Of a DNA stretch of 64,000 bases, positions 40,495-51,045 are shown piece after piece. Positions within the stretch are counted from its first letter, which is position 1, and the number at the start of each line of letters is the position of its first letter. Origin of the DNA: Harmothoe impar (Eukaryota; Annelida; Polychaeta; Phyllodocida; Polynoidae); contig OX381707.1 of the NCBI GenBank assembly GCA_947462335.1, forward strand, positions 66,234,816-66,298,815, read 5' to 3'. A program made the position numbers and the translations under genes. The notes under the pieces are model-generated. The model was not told the origin of the DNA. It searched no databases and saw only the letters and a program-made list of their open reading frames with translations.

Positions 40495-43008
40495 TCAGCG
40501 CCCTCCTTGAAAATTTCGGGGCCTTGGGTAATCCTGGTACTGGCGTGTTCCCTGCCCGCTTGCGTAAGATGGGGCAGGGTTCGAATCCGCCTGCATAGTC
40601 ATCATGCTCATCATAGTGGACATCTGCTGTCGCAGCCCCTGGATGTCTGGATGCGACGCCTGCATTGGGGCCGATGCGGGCACAGGATCCCGCTCCGGCG
40701 GCTCGGTTTCAACAAGGTTCAGGGAGACTCCTCCTGTTCTCTTCTCCAGTGTCTCCAGACGGGTGGCATGGTTGATGGCCGCCTGAAAAGTAGTTTGGTG
40801 AGTCCGAGCCAGCTCCCTAGAAATAGCGGGGTTTACTCCGGTCACGAATACTGACAGCAGTGACCCGTCCGTATGACCCTCCGTCTCATACTTCTTTATT
40901 TTGGCCGCAAACTCCATTACCGACTCATTTTTCCCTTGCTTCATCCTGTATAGATCTAAATGTTTCTGCCATTCTTCCCTCTTGTCCTTGAAGGTGGCTA
41001 TCATGGCAGCCTTGACCTTTTCATACGTGTCCTTGTCCGCTTCCGGAATTCCCCGGAGCCACAATTTAGCTGTCTCCTTGATACAATATTTGGTCATCTG
41101 CAGGTGCTGAGCTGCATCCCATCCACACAGGGCCCGGAGTTCTTCCATTTGGGCGAAAAACTGAATACAGTCATCTCCCATTCCCGTAAAGCTGGGGAGC
41201 TCGATTTTTGGTGATGGCGGCATATTGTCGTCTCCGTCTTCACTTGAAGTACCGTTTTCACTGCTCTCCTCCCCGCTACTGTCCTCTCCGGGAGCACTGC
41301 CTTCTCCGTTACTGCTACCCTCGTCGTTATTACTCCCCTCACCTTGATTATTTCCGTCCCCTTGACTATTTACGTCGTTTTGATCATCAGCGCCGCCCTG
41401 ATTGTTAATGTCACCTTGATTATTGCCATCGTCTTGGTTGTTGACGTCGTCTTGGTCGTTGACGTCGTCTTGATTGTTAACGTCGTCTTGATTGTTGACG
41501 TCGTCTTGACTATTAGCGTCGTCTTGGTCGTCGACGTCCTGATCGTCGTTCCTATTCCTTCGGTCCCGAATGCCTACTCTACCGACGCCCTGCAGATTTT
41601 CAAATAATTTTCCCCCCAAGCTAAATCTGTTCCATCCTTGTAATAAATCCCCTATTTCCTGTCCAGGTTGTGGAATTACCTGTTGTGCCCCTTCGGCCCT
41701 TTCTTGTAATGAGCCCTGCCCCGCTGCGGGAATCCCTTCCGGATAAAAGCGTTGTAATCTTCTAAAAACACGGTCCTCTTCCGTCTCACTATCGCTATTT
41801 CCCTGGTCCCTCCAGGTGCGATCTATGTTACTCCTATCACCTATTCCCGTGTCTCTCTCTTGGTCTATAATGCCCTTGGCTCCTATTGTCCCTTCTTCTA
41901 ATTCCTTTTCCCCTCTTTCATCCGTGGACCCCTCGCGGTCGAGCTGGGTACTTCCCCCAGCTTCAGCACCTTGGGCAGAATTCTCTATATCGACCGGGGA
42001 GCTAGTTCCTTCTTCCCGGATAGATTCGACTTCCACTCCCTCTTCTGCCTCCGTGGCGGGTGCCTCTAATCTGCCTTCTGCGGGATGTCCTATGTCGTGA
42101 ATGACCCCTGTTGGTACTGGTTCGGTGATGGCTTCTGATTCTTCCTCCTCATCCACCGAACGTAATTCTTCAGTATTGTCTCCGTCTTCGGTCTCCTCCT
42201 GGCTTCTTTCTAAAACCTGAATATCCCCCTCCTTTTCTTCCTGTTTATCACTGGATTTATTTTCTGTGGTTTCCGAGAAGTCTAGCTTCCTTCCCACCAA
42301 AGATGTTCCACCCCCTGTATGCCCCAATAGCGATACTGCTGGAGTGTCGAGCACCTGAGAGCTATGGCGATTCTCACCTCCCCCACGAATGCTCGTGCTA
42401 CACTGCCTAGGTGTGACTCTGAAAGTTATTTCAGCTTCCGAACCCTCTTCAGTATCCTGTCCAGACGTGCTGGTAGCCCGCTCTATGGCATACCTCTGCT
42501 GCTCGCCCGTGCTACTAGGTGTTACAGGTATGTCTCGAGCAAACCCGCGGACCCCCTCTGTTGTCTGATTATATTCCCGCGATCCCTGAATCAACGCCAG
42601 ATGAGCGTCGGGATCACTTTCCCAGGTCTCCCTTTGTGGAGTTCCCTGGGTTGTTTCAAAGGGTTGGGGATTACCTGACAGCCGCCATGCCTCAGTCACA
42701 GGCTGTATCCTATTGTCGCTACCCAGTTCGACTGGGTCCGCACTACCCCCAGATCTCAGGACGCGTCCGGGTTGATCAGTCCCTTCTGCCTCCGTATCGA
42801 CCCGGCCACCTATCACTTCCACAACACCCACACCTTCACTGCCATACACTCTGCCAACCTCACTGCCAATGTTACCTTCACCACCACCTACCTGCGTCGG
42901 TACTATTGCGCGGCCCCTACTCGTGACACTGTCCTGACCCGTGTCTCCCGCGGGCGGTCCTAATCGAGCCTGCAGCCCATCCGGTACGGGGAACGGGGTA
43001 CCACTCAT
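40495..43008 (-). CDS. gag: Gag polyprotein
   Basis: The first ATG of the frame is at 43008, 40 bases after the LTR; the frame is open into the LTR only with non-ATG codons. About 836 residues. The first 480 are acidic, E/G/T/S-rich and apparently disordered, then an N/D/Q repeat tract, then a classical Retrotrans_gag capsid-type domain (about 615-790: LPSFTGMGDD, LQMTKYCIKETAKLWLRGIP, ATFKDKREEWQKHLDLYRMKQGKNESVMEFA). The frame stops at TGA 40495-40497 before the zinc knuckle encoded further on. Gag would assemble particles in the cytoplasm. The long acidic N-terminus is atypical for Gypsy elements. Confidence 0.85.
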   Translation of the reverse strand: MSGTPFPVPDGLQARLGPPAGDTGQDSVTSRGRAIVPTQVGGGEGNIGSEVGRVYGSEGVGVVEVIGGRVDTEAEGTDQPGRVLRSGGSADPVELGSDNRIQPVTEAWRLSGNPQPFETTQGTPQRETWESDPDAHLALIQGSREYNQTTEGVRGFARDIPVTPSSTGEQQRYAIERATSTSGQDTEEGSEAEITFRVTPRQCSTSIRGGGENRHSSQVLDTPAVSLLGHTGGGTSLVGRKLDFSETTENKSSDKQEEKEGDIQVLERSQEETEDGDNTEELRSVDEEEESEAITEPVPTGVIHDIGHPAEGRLEAPATEAEEGVEVESIREEGTSSPVDIENSAQGAEAGGSTQLDREGSTDERGEKELEEGTIGAKGIIDQERDTGIGDRSNIDRTWRDQGNSDSETEEDRVFRRLQRFYPEGIPAAGQGSLQERAEGAQQVIPQPGQEIGDLLQGWNRFSLGGKLFENLQGVGRVGIRDRRNRNDDQDVDDQDDANSQDDVNNQDDVNNQDDVNDQDDVNNQDDGNNQGDINNQGGADDQNDVNSQGDGNNQGEGSNNDEGSSNGEGSAPGEDSSGEESSENGTSSEDGDDNMPPSPKIELPSFTGMGDDCIQFFAQMEELRALCGWDAAQHLQMTKYCIKETAKLWLRGIPEADKDTYEKVKAAMIATFKDKREEWQKHLDLYRMKQGKNESVMEFAAKIKKYETEGHTDGSLLSVFVTGVNPAISRELARTHQTTFQAAINHATRLETLEKRTGGVSLNLVETEPPERDPVPASAPMQASHPDIQGLRQQMSTMMSMMTMQADSNPAPSYASGQGTRQYQDYPRPRNFQGGR
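41341..41545 (-). repeat. Coding minisatellite in gag (NNQDDV repeats)
   Basis: About a dozen degenerate 18-base units, with a + strand core GTCGTCTTGRTTGTTGAC, encode tandem N-N/D-Q-D-D-V hexapeptides just upstream of the capsid-like domain. The unit length is a multiple of three, so changes in copy number keep the frame. Confidence 0.8.
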
Positions 43009-43032
43009 CAGAAGACGAGAGGCTGCACTTAA

Positions 43033-43044
43033 GGTGCTCCACCA
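43033..43044 (-). promoter_or_regulatory. Candidate primer-binding site
   Basis: In sense orientation the LTR end is followed by GAC and then TGGTGGAGCACC. The leading TGG pairs with the tRNA CCA end. Position, three bases from the LTR and before the gag ATG, is typical. The cognate tRNA is not identified. Confidence 0.5.
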
Positions 43045-43612
43045 GTCTGTACGGTTGCCGTCTCGATTTGGGTCAAAATTAAGCAATTAAGGGAACTACT
43101 TTGGATGCTATTGTCCTCAACGGATACACTGGCTAGCCCAGTGCAATCATATGTTTAAAATTATGGCACTCGCTCACAGTAGGAATAGACCGTACAATTT
43201 CTTTTCAAACAGACACATGAGAGTCGAATACAGGTAAACAGTTTTATTACTCAACAACAAATGAGCTGCTCGGGCTCCATTCCTATTCAACATTCCAGAT
43301 CTTACACATTTTAATGACACCCCCTGAGTAGACGTATCTACTAATCTATTCTCAGGTCCATCCAGTCGGGCGAATCAGCGGTCAAAACATAAGGCCAGAG
43401 CAATCCACGCGAAGACTCTGCATGCTATCAAAGAGTTAGATATTGTTTTCGAATACCCAAAGCTGTAGCCCTGAGTCCTGAATTACAGTTCGTCGTGTTA
43501 ATTCCTGACTCCACCTTTTACCCGGAGACGTCTCAAGAGATTCACAATTCCCCAGCTCGATAATTACAATTTGGCAAGATCCCAGGATACATTTGTATAT
43601 TCAATTACTGAG

Positions 43613-43619
43613 CTTTATA
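43613..43619 (-). promoter_or_regulatory. Candidate sense TATA box in 5' LTR
   Basis: TATAAAG on the - strand would place the genomic RNA start near 43588. With the AATAAA at 43243-43248 this gives an R region of roughly 350 bases. It is a motif match only. Confidence 0.35.
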
Positions 43620-43958
43620 CAATATGGATTCGACGCAATCGAACATGAATACTTATGACCCTAAAGCGGCTCAGGTTAGGGTCTTTCAACCTGTCTCGGA
43701 TTCCAACTTATTCCGATATTAAATTTAATTACAATATTTCATTCAATTCGTAATATTATACATTGACATTGGCAATACAAACAACAGGAAATTCAGTGGT
43801 GGCAGGTAATGACAACTCTCAAAGCATTTAAAGGTCAGACCCGAATGTCTATCACAGATCTCTAATTGGTTGGCAGTATTTAAATGGTTGGGTAAACGTT
43901 CACCTATTTAGACCTTCAAAACAATCCTCCATCATCACCAGGCGGTGCCTTTATGGAG

Positions 43959-43969
43959 TATATAAAAGG
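43959..43969 (+). promoter_or_regulatory. Antisense TATA box in 5' LTR
   Basis: This is the TATATAAAAGG copy in the right LTR. Here it would drive transcription rightward, out of the element into flanking host DNA. Confidence 0.4.
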
Positions 43970-44874
43970 TTCCTACTTACAGTTTTGAATGGGTAAGTTC
44001 TTCCCCAATCATAGTGCACCGCTTTGAGGAATCCTTCAGGGTTCAGCCCCTTCCGGATTCCCTTCCACGATTGAAAGCCCAAGGTGAGACAATTCCTGTA
44101 GTGACCATAACAGGTGTTCAGACAGTAGTGCTTGGCCGCTGTTGCAAGTATCTGCCTGGATATATCAGCCTTGTCCTCGGCATGGGGAGTCAATCCCCAA
44201 CCCTTCCAACAACTGCTGGCTGTTCCTCACTCTAACTCTGCATGGCAGGTAGGCTTTTCTCCCAACTAACTCCTCTGTTCAACACGTAGAGATTATATCG
44301 TGCTGCCAGTTCATTTTTACCACTACGCATTACTTTAAGAACCAAAATTATTGTTTTATTACCCTTCTTTCTTTCCTTTATTTCTTCCAGAGGGAGACGA
44401 CTAAACGGCCGCTTTTTCCCCTCATGGACGGCCTCCAGATGTCCTACCATGATTCATTCTGCCCGGACTTTCAAAACACCCATATATCTAACGGACTATG
44501 TTTTTCACAATTTGGAACAATACTATTATTCTTCACAAAGCCCTATTGTCGCTTTTACCCGTTCACTGCGCAAGCTCTCATCTTTATCCAAACAAACAAG
44601 AGACTATACCCCCTCCTAATGGATTAAACAGGGGGACATGTTTTCTTGAGACGCAATCTCTTAGCACCTCGCTGCCTAAAGGCCAACTTCCACTTGAACT
44701 TATATCTGTTATATACCTATACATGTACCCGCATGTATTCACCAATTTGGGCACTAATCATGAATTAAAGATACCTGCATACTTCTGGTCTGCATGTCTT
44801 TTCTTTACAAACGATTTCTTTGCTATTAAGTAATATATAAAACACCGCTTTACTGTACTTATACAGTACAATCT

Positions 44875-45696
44875 CAGTCTTATAGTTCACCCCATCCAAA
44901 TATTAAAGTGGGTAATACTGTAATGTTACTCAAAATAACCACTGATGTAATTCCTGCCCATGACAAGGTATCGTGACCGTCCGCACAGGGAAATACCCAG
45001 CATGGGTTTGATGTGCCCTTCATCCAATGGGGCTCGGGTACCATTGACGTCACAGAGCTTTATGGGTTCTGGGAAGTGGGTTCTGAACACACCCACAAAC
45101 AAGCTTTACATTAATCTTATGAATGAGTAAATACCATTTTATACTAACTGTAGGCCTACTATAGCACTATGACATATACAATTAGCTAGAGGAAAATAAA
45201 AACTGAGGTGGAAGACGAGGATTTGGCTGTTTTCTGCCACTACTATTTCAGAGGTAAATAAAAAGCTATCCCCTTCACAATATGGCTTCGGCACATCCAG
45301 GGGGACAAATGATGTAGTTTTCAAGCTGATGAATGACCACTTCTGGGCCAAAGATAGATGTGAGGCTTAGGCACCGTGATCTGGAAGTGGTTCCGACCGG
45401 CCGGTGAGGTCGGTGGATCCTCCAAGGCACACCTCATGGTGCCCCTGTCGTCCCCACCGGCCTAGTCCGACACATCTGGTAGAAGTGTCGAACTACACCG
45501 GCCCCACGGTACTTGCTATGATATATCAAAGCTGCTATACGACCTCAGATATATATATATATATATATATATCGTTCAATTTCTGGATAGGCATAAAGAT
45601 TCTCCTTGTAGCAGTGAACTGGTAGCATCCCAACATATTTTGTGTCTTTTAACCATATGTGAAGTAGTTGCCAAGGACAGAAGTGCACGTGGGAGG
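44875..45696. other. Non-coding flank right of the LTR element
   Basis: No supported gene. A GC-rich patch at 45380-45520 with short palindromes (CCGACCGGCCGGTGAGGTCGG, GTCCGACAC against GTGTCGAAC) stands out and could be part of a structured repeat. A (TA)n run is at about 45549-45572. Confidence 0.4.
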
Positions 45697-45720
45697 TGTG
45701 TGTGTGTGTGTGTGTGTGTG
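45697..45720. repeat. (GT)n microsatellite
   Basis: About 12 GT units. A second (GT)n run at 46318-46340 sits in a near-duplicate of the same flanking sequence (AAGGACAGAAGTGC...GGGAGGTGTG, then TGTAGTGTCGTTTATATA). Confidence 0.85.
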
Positions 45721-45759
45721 GGAAGGGGAGGGGTGCTGTATGTAGTGTCGTTTATATAG

Positions 45760-46068
45760 GGCAGAGGTATGGTCTAGCCTCCCACCACCCACCACCTCTC
45801 AGCCATGACATGATTTCGGCCTGGCTGTGTTTCTGGGCTGGCAGTCAGACACCCCCTCCCCTACTCAGTGAGAGGTAAGCTCCTGGGGCCTACTGACCAC
45901 TACATAGGCTTATGGGGTTAGGGGCGGGGGGCACTCTCTCCTATTTGGTTACCATCAGTGAACATGATTACAAGAGAAATGTTCCATTCTGGGGCCCTAT
46001 ATAGGCAAGAACCCATAAGAATTTCCTGCCAAAAGGGTCCTAGTTTGTTGAGCTACCTCTTGTATTAA
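45760..46068 (+). repeat. Direct repeat copy 1 (about 309 bp)
   Basis: This block, beginning GGCAGAGGTATGGTCTAGCC, recurs at 47345-47649 with few differences. It is non-coding. Confidence 0.85.
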
Positions 46069-46712
46069 AGACCACATCCGGAGGTTTTGAATAATATGAG
46101 AACACCACATTATTCCACTGCAATCATACTATTTTAAATAATCCTTTAATACATATTGCATATATATGTGGATATAGTGGTATTTTCAGCAAAAGTAGTC
46201 AATCTCTGCAAATATCATATTGGTCAATGTGTGCTTTCTTCACTTTGCACAAGGGGGCACTGCTGCCTATGGTCATATGTGAGGTCGTTGCTAAGGACAG
46301 AAGTGCATGTGGGAGGTGTGTGTGTGTGTGTGTGTGTGTGAGGGGTACTGTATGTAGTGTCGTTTATATAGCAGAGGTTAGAGTTGTAGATTGCACCCAA
46401 TAATAGAACAGTGGGGGGCAAACAAAAGGCACGTGGGTAATACTCTGTAGGGTATATGAACCATATCTCACACAGTAACAGTCACATAAATACATTTTGA
46501 ATAATGATAAAATAAATATATGTTTCTGTATTCTCATGTGTATCACATGTATAAATATAGTAAAAACAGCATAGTATAGTACTATCCAGGTAAGAAAATA
46601 TGATAAGGTTTGGTCTAATGATCCTATCATGGCACAACTACCTAACCACGTGGAGGGCTCTGTTTCCCCCCCCCCCAATCGTCACCCAGTGACGCAGTAG
46701 TAGGGGAAACTC

Positions 46713-47031
46713 TACACTGTAAAAAAAAATCCGTAGAAATTACAGAGAATCAATGAAAAATTTGACGGTGTATCACCATAATTGTGATTTACGGTGAGAC
46801 ACTGTAAAACTTATTACTTTTACATTGAACATCCGTAAACCAGTACAGTGAAACCATGTTGTTTTATTTACGGTGAATCTCACGTTAAAAGTTTGCCCAC
46901 CAGGTTCCAGCTTGGTTTGATAGAGAGACTTTAGTGGAAGCTATCAACTAAAAACACACATAATTGTGTTAGATTTATAAAGATATCCAACTATCTCATT
47001 AATTACACAATCAAAATTATGCTTCTCAGGC

Positions 47032-47105
<74 letters not shown>

Positions 47106-47343
47106 CAGGCCTGGAATTAAGATAATATCATGAAATATACATCAATGAATCCAGAATCAATTATAATTATCATTGAATAGAAGAGAATCATCGTATAATA
47201 ATGATGAATCCCTGTAAAATAACAACAGGAAAGGCCTGTAAAATTTACGGGGAAAAGCAAAATACGGTGACCGTAAAAAAACGGGAAACGGTCAGCATTC
47301 AGTGATGCCAGTGATTCCCCGTAATTTTTACGGGATATTTTTT
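46713..47343. mobile_element. MITE-like element with ACTGTAAAAA/CCGTAA ends
   Basis: The left end ACACTGTAAAAAAAAATCC and the right end TTTACGGGATATTTTTTT are inverted-like, with CCGTAAA and TTTACGG motifs through both arms. A long (AT)n run interrupts the middle. Exact ends are uncertain. Confidence 0.45.
47035..47104. repeat. (AT)n microsatellite
   Basis: Roughly 30 uninterrupted TA dinucleotides, then GTATATATATAC. Confidence 0.9.
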
Positions 47344-47344
47344 T

Positions 47345-47649
47345 GGCAGAGGTATGGTCTAGCCTCCCACCACCCACCACCTCTCAGCCATGACATGATT
47401 TCGGCCTGGCTGTGTTTCTGGGCTGGCAGTCAGACACCCCCTCCCCTACTCAGTGAGAGGTAAGCTCCTGGGGCCTACTGACCACTACATAGGCTTATGG
47501 GGTTGGGGGGGGCACTCTCTCCTATTTGGTTACCATCAGTGAACATGATTACAAGAGAAATGTTCCATTCCGGGGCCCTATATAGGCAAGAGCCCATAAG
47601 GATTTCCTGCCAAAACGGTCCTAGTTTGTTAAGCTACCTCTTGTATTAA
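47345..47649 (+). repeat. Direct repeat copy 2 (about 305 bp)
   Basis: Near-identical to 45760-46068, about 1.58 kb further right. It runs directly into the tandem duplication at 47648. Confidence 0.85.
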
Positions 47650-48293
47650 GGATACCAAATTTCAGGTAATGTTCATGCAGACATGCATTTACTATAAAAA
47701 AATAAGGGGAGTGCCCCCCCATTGGGTCCGTTGTCACCCAATATGAGCTCACATTGGGTATAGTTCATATGTTTCTCACTGGGGACAGCACAATCACTGA
47801 TATTTCAGGCCTGAGAGTGGTCCCAACTTGTGTGAACTTAACCAAATAATAGACAAATAAATATATTCACCAATGAGTTAAATTCTGTTTGGTAAGTCAG
47901 TCAATATACCTAGGTACCAGTTTATTATACCGAAAATAGCCATATGAAAACCTCCGGATGTGGTCTTCAAGGATACCAAATTTCAGGTAATATTTATGCA
48001 GACATGCATTTACTATTAAAAAAATAAGGGGAGTGCCCCCCCCCATTGGGTCGGTTGTCACCCAATATGAGTTCACATTGGGTATAACTAGTTCATATGT
48101 TTCTCACTGGGGACAGCACAATCACTCATATTTCAGGCCTGAGAGTGGTCACAACTTTTGTGAACTTAACCAAATAATAGACAAATAAATATATTCACCA
48201 ACAAGTTAAATTGTATATGGTAAATCAGTCAATATACCTAGGTACCAGTTTATTATACCGAAATAGCCATATGAAAACCTCCGGATGTGGTCT
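47648..48293 (+). repeat. Tandem duplication, two units of about 321-325 bp
   Basis: Unit 1 (47648-47968) and unit 2 (47969-48293) both start AAGGATACCAAATTTCAGG and end CCTCCGGATGTGGTCTT. They differ by scattered substitutions and small indels. Confidence 0.85.
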
Positions 48294-48296
48294 TTA

Positions 48297-49727
48297 AATC
48301 GATACTCTATTCCCAACTAATGTATAAAAGTTAATGCAATTATTAAGTGAACCAACTTTTTACGCACATTAACTTATCTGTTGATTTACTAAATTGACAA
48401 TAGGTGGACACCTCATAACATTAGGTTAATCGTCTTAGAAACACAATTTGGCCTACCTACCAAATCACGATTTTTGCACCTGGTTTTTATGTTAACCTAT
48501 GACCGTACCTACTGAAAGGTTGAGAAACAACCCCCTGAACTCTGTTTGGGTTGGGAGTCATAAAAGCAAGTCATTTCGGGGGTAAAACCAGGGCTCTTTT
48601 AGGGGAATCACATAGCTCCCTCTTATGTCAGGTATTGTTTTTCTCTCCTAATCTTGGAGGAGTTCAGTTAGATAATTGTGATGTGAGATCTGGGATTGAT
48701 GTCTGACTTTGATGTATGACTCTCGGTTTGATGCTATATATATCACCGATGACCCCTTATTTGCCCATATACAATATGATACTATCATTGGTATCCTCTA
48801 TGTAAGATATCAATGATAGTTGGTATTAACCCAACTCATTTTCTCCTTTTCTGATTAACTACGATGGGTGTACAGCTTTATGGTGTCAGGTGGGGAGTAA
48901 TTTCTGTGGTCTTGGTACTCTTTATGTTGACTTCACAATTTAATTATCCCTTTGTTTTGATACCATGTTATCATCAGATCTGGATGATTATTATTCTATA
49001 ACATCTACTGTTATCCATATAATCTAAGGTGCCAACACATTGTTCAATAGCTCAGAGCTACGACAACATACACAGGTCATAGGAACCCCTTAAAATGAGC
49101 CTGCCAGAGGCTTTTGAATCTGTAGTGGTTTTTCACCATGGCTTCCCTCTCCATAGAGGGATGAGTTATAAAACTATTGTGCTAAATGACCCTGCTCTTT
49201 AAATCATAAAAAATGAATTTCATAATGCCCTTACAGCTTGCATTATAAATGTTGGGCCATCTTAAAGGTTTGATAAACAGATTTTGAATAAGCGTACATC
49301 TTGTATATGGGCAGGGGGAATCATCCCTCCAAATTGATAAACGGTGGGGCAATTACATATGATGCTATAGTATTAATCTAATCATTCATAAAAGTACAGA
49401 AAACCTGAATAGCCTCTAAATTCCCCTCACTAATACCTGGCTCTGTCCACCAAAGTGATACAGGTGCATGCAAATGGTGGTGTATTTGACCGGGTCATCT
49501 ATTTGACCGGCAACCTCCAAATAGCCTCAAATTTGTTTTCCATATTCTTGAAGTAGTCCGTGTCCTTAATACATAGTTGTATAGTGTTACATTAGATTAC
49601 TGTCACTGATGTGTGACACGAATCAAATACGTCACCAATTGCACCTGTGTCACTTTAATGAGACAAAGTCTTAATTATTATGTCCTATAATAGTAACATC
49701 TATGAAGTTGAAGTTTGAAGTTTGAAA
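48297..49727. other. Non-coding stretch
   Basis: AT-rich, with no gene or defined repeat seen. Confidence 0.5.
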
Positions 49728-50156
49728 TAGGAGTGTCATTGATATCCAATTTATTTCGATTTCGATTATCACCAATTTGGTCTCGATTTTTCGATTATAT
49801 CGATTTATTGCTATGCTAATATAGTAGGTAAAACTTTCTTGAAAAACAGCTATTATTTCTATACTCAAACTTAAATGTATAGGATGACCAGTTGATATCA
49901 CTGAACCATAGGAATCTATCATTCAGAAACAGGTAATTCAATCGGAATTTGGCTAACAAAGGGTACCATTCTTTGACTAGATAATAAGTACAGTTCTAGT
50001 TGGAATTTTTACATAATTCTTTCAGATTTGGAAAGGTAAATTCCTGTTCTAGTTGTACCAAAAAAGGGTGTATCGATATAATGCATTTGTCGATGCGATA
50101 ATCGGAATTCCGTAAATGTCGATGTATCGATTTGGGGGGTATCGATGACACTCCTA
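49728..50156. mobile_element. Non-autonomous hAT element with perfect 8-bp target duplication
   Basis: The terminal repeats TAGGAGTGTCATTGATATCC and GGTATCGATGACACTCCTA match the TAGGxGTGTC style of hAT ends. The 8-base direct repeat GTTTGAAA flanks both sides (49720-49727 and 50157-50164), the hAT target length. The interior is rich in ATCGAT/CGATT motifs. It carries no transposase. Confidence 0.9.
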
Positions 50157-51045
50157 GTTTGAAACTGAGACAAATACAGTGAGGACTACAGTCTAAGTCA
50201 CTTTCTGGACCGCGTGACAATGGCCAATTAGTTGCCATTTTAGCTAGATAACAGAGATACTGTTGCAGTGTGATCAGTTTTGAAATGCACAACATCAGGG
50301 AAGTTCCCTCATCCTGATCAATCATTTTCTTTTAGTTTTTATACCCGCTCTGTATTGTTGTTTCTACTCATAAATATGTCTGGACTTGAAAAGGTGATGT
50401 CACACAGACCCTGACACCCCCCCCCCCCCCCACCCCCATGTCACTTTTTGTCACTAAACCCAAAGACCCCCCCCCCCCCCCACCCTAGCAGGTGACGTCA
50501 TTTGTGAACGTTCCCTTGAAGGCCCAGCTTTTAGGCGGAATCATACAGGGCGCGTAAACGTCCGCGCGTTTCCGCGTAGACAACGCCTCAAATGGCATTT
50601 CTTACGCTCTACGCGGCCGTCGTCATAGCAACTACCGTCCGCGCGTAGAAAACGCGTCCTGTTTGTTGTCTATTGCAAATGCCAGGAAATGACACTGGAA
50701 TTTGCAATTAAAGGTACTTAACACAGTCTAGCTAATTATAGATCAATCAACAATTTTTAGCCTGATGCTTGTGGAACACAAAGAAGAAAAAAAGCTATGT
50801 CACTGTATTTATTTGCCTCTTGGAGGGTATTTTAATTTGGGTGAATTACATATAGGCTGTCATGAGAAAATTGTATTTTTCTACATTTTTCCACATTCTT
50901 GAATTAATCAAAAATGATTTCTAATATCTTCACTGTATGATCCTATATGGGTATGGTAAATAGAAATTATAGTGATCAGGATGAGTAGAATGCCAAGGTG
51001 TGGCACTTGAAGGTAGATCATGATATATGTGGGGGAAATCTGCAA
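50157..51045. other. Non-coding stretch with poly-C runs
   Basis: Two C-rich runs, at 50417-50436 and 50467-50485, lie in similar short contexts (GTCACT.. and AGACCC). A GC-rich patch at 50545-50665 with many CGCG motifs could be a small CpG-rich segment. No gene is supported. Confidence 0.4.

Larger units (their letters stand above)
43048..44870 (-). repeat. 5' LTR of the giant element
   Basis: The 1823-base copy differs from the left LTR by four substitutions, including an A/G and an A/T at about 43192-43204, C/T at 43442 and A/T at about 43502, and lacks the 20-base block. It is followed by the target duplication ATCT at 44871-44874. Confidence 0.92.
20045..44874 (-). mobile_element. Giant Ty3/Gypsy-class LTR retrotransposon with env-like and antisense genes
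   Basis: The LTRs at 20049-21891 and 43048-44870 begin TGTACGG and end GTACA and are flanked by a 4-base target duplication ATCT (20045-20048 and 44871-44874). Sense is the - strand: 5' LTR on the right, then primer site, gag, pol, two small ORFs, an opposite-strand gene, an envelope-like gene, a 4.2-kb ORF-poor region and the 3' LTR. The total of 24.8 kb is several times a usual 5-8 kb Gypsy element. Protease-RT-RNase H-integrase order assigns it to Ty3/Gypsy. The LTRs differ at only four positions plus one 20-base indel, so insertion is very recent. Only one inactivating-looking change was found, a TGA in gag. Confidence 0.92.
46066..48296. repeat. Composite block with 23-base inverted ends
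   Basis: TAAAGACCACATCCGGAGG at 46066 has its inverse ending at 48296. Between them lie a (GT)n duplicate, an ACTGTAAAA-type MITE, the second 309-base repeat and a 2x tandem duplication. It may be a nested or rearranged transposon. Confidence 0.45.

Noticed and set aside
34911..40854. Numerous + strand frames over pol and gag
   Set aside because: Antisense shadows of pol/gag, rich in serine and leucine from the complementary codons; no promoter-like elements next to them.
45380..45520. Possible tRNA or structured RNA in a GC-rich patch
   Set aside because: Short palindromes exist but no cloverleaf, A/B boxes or anticodon arm could be laid out.
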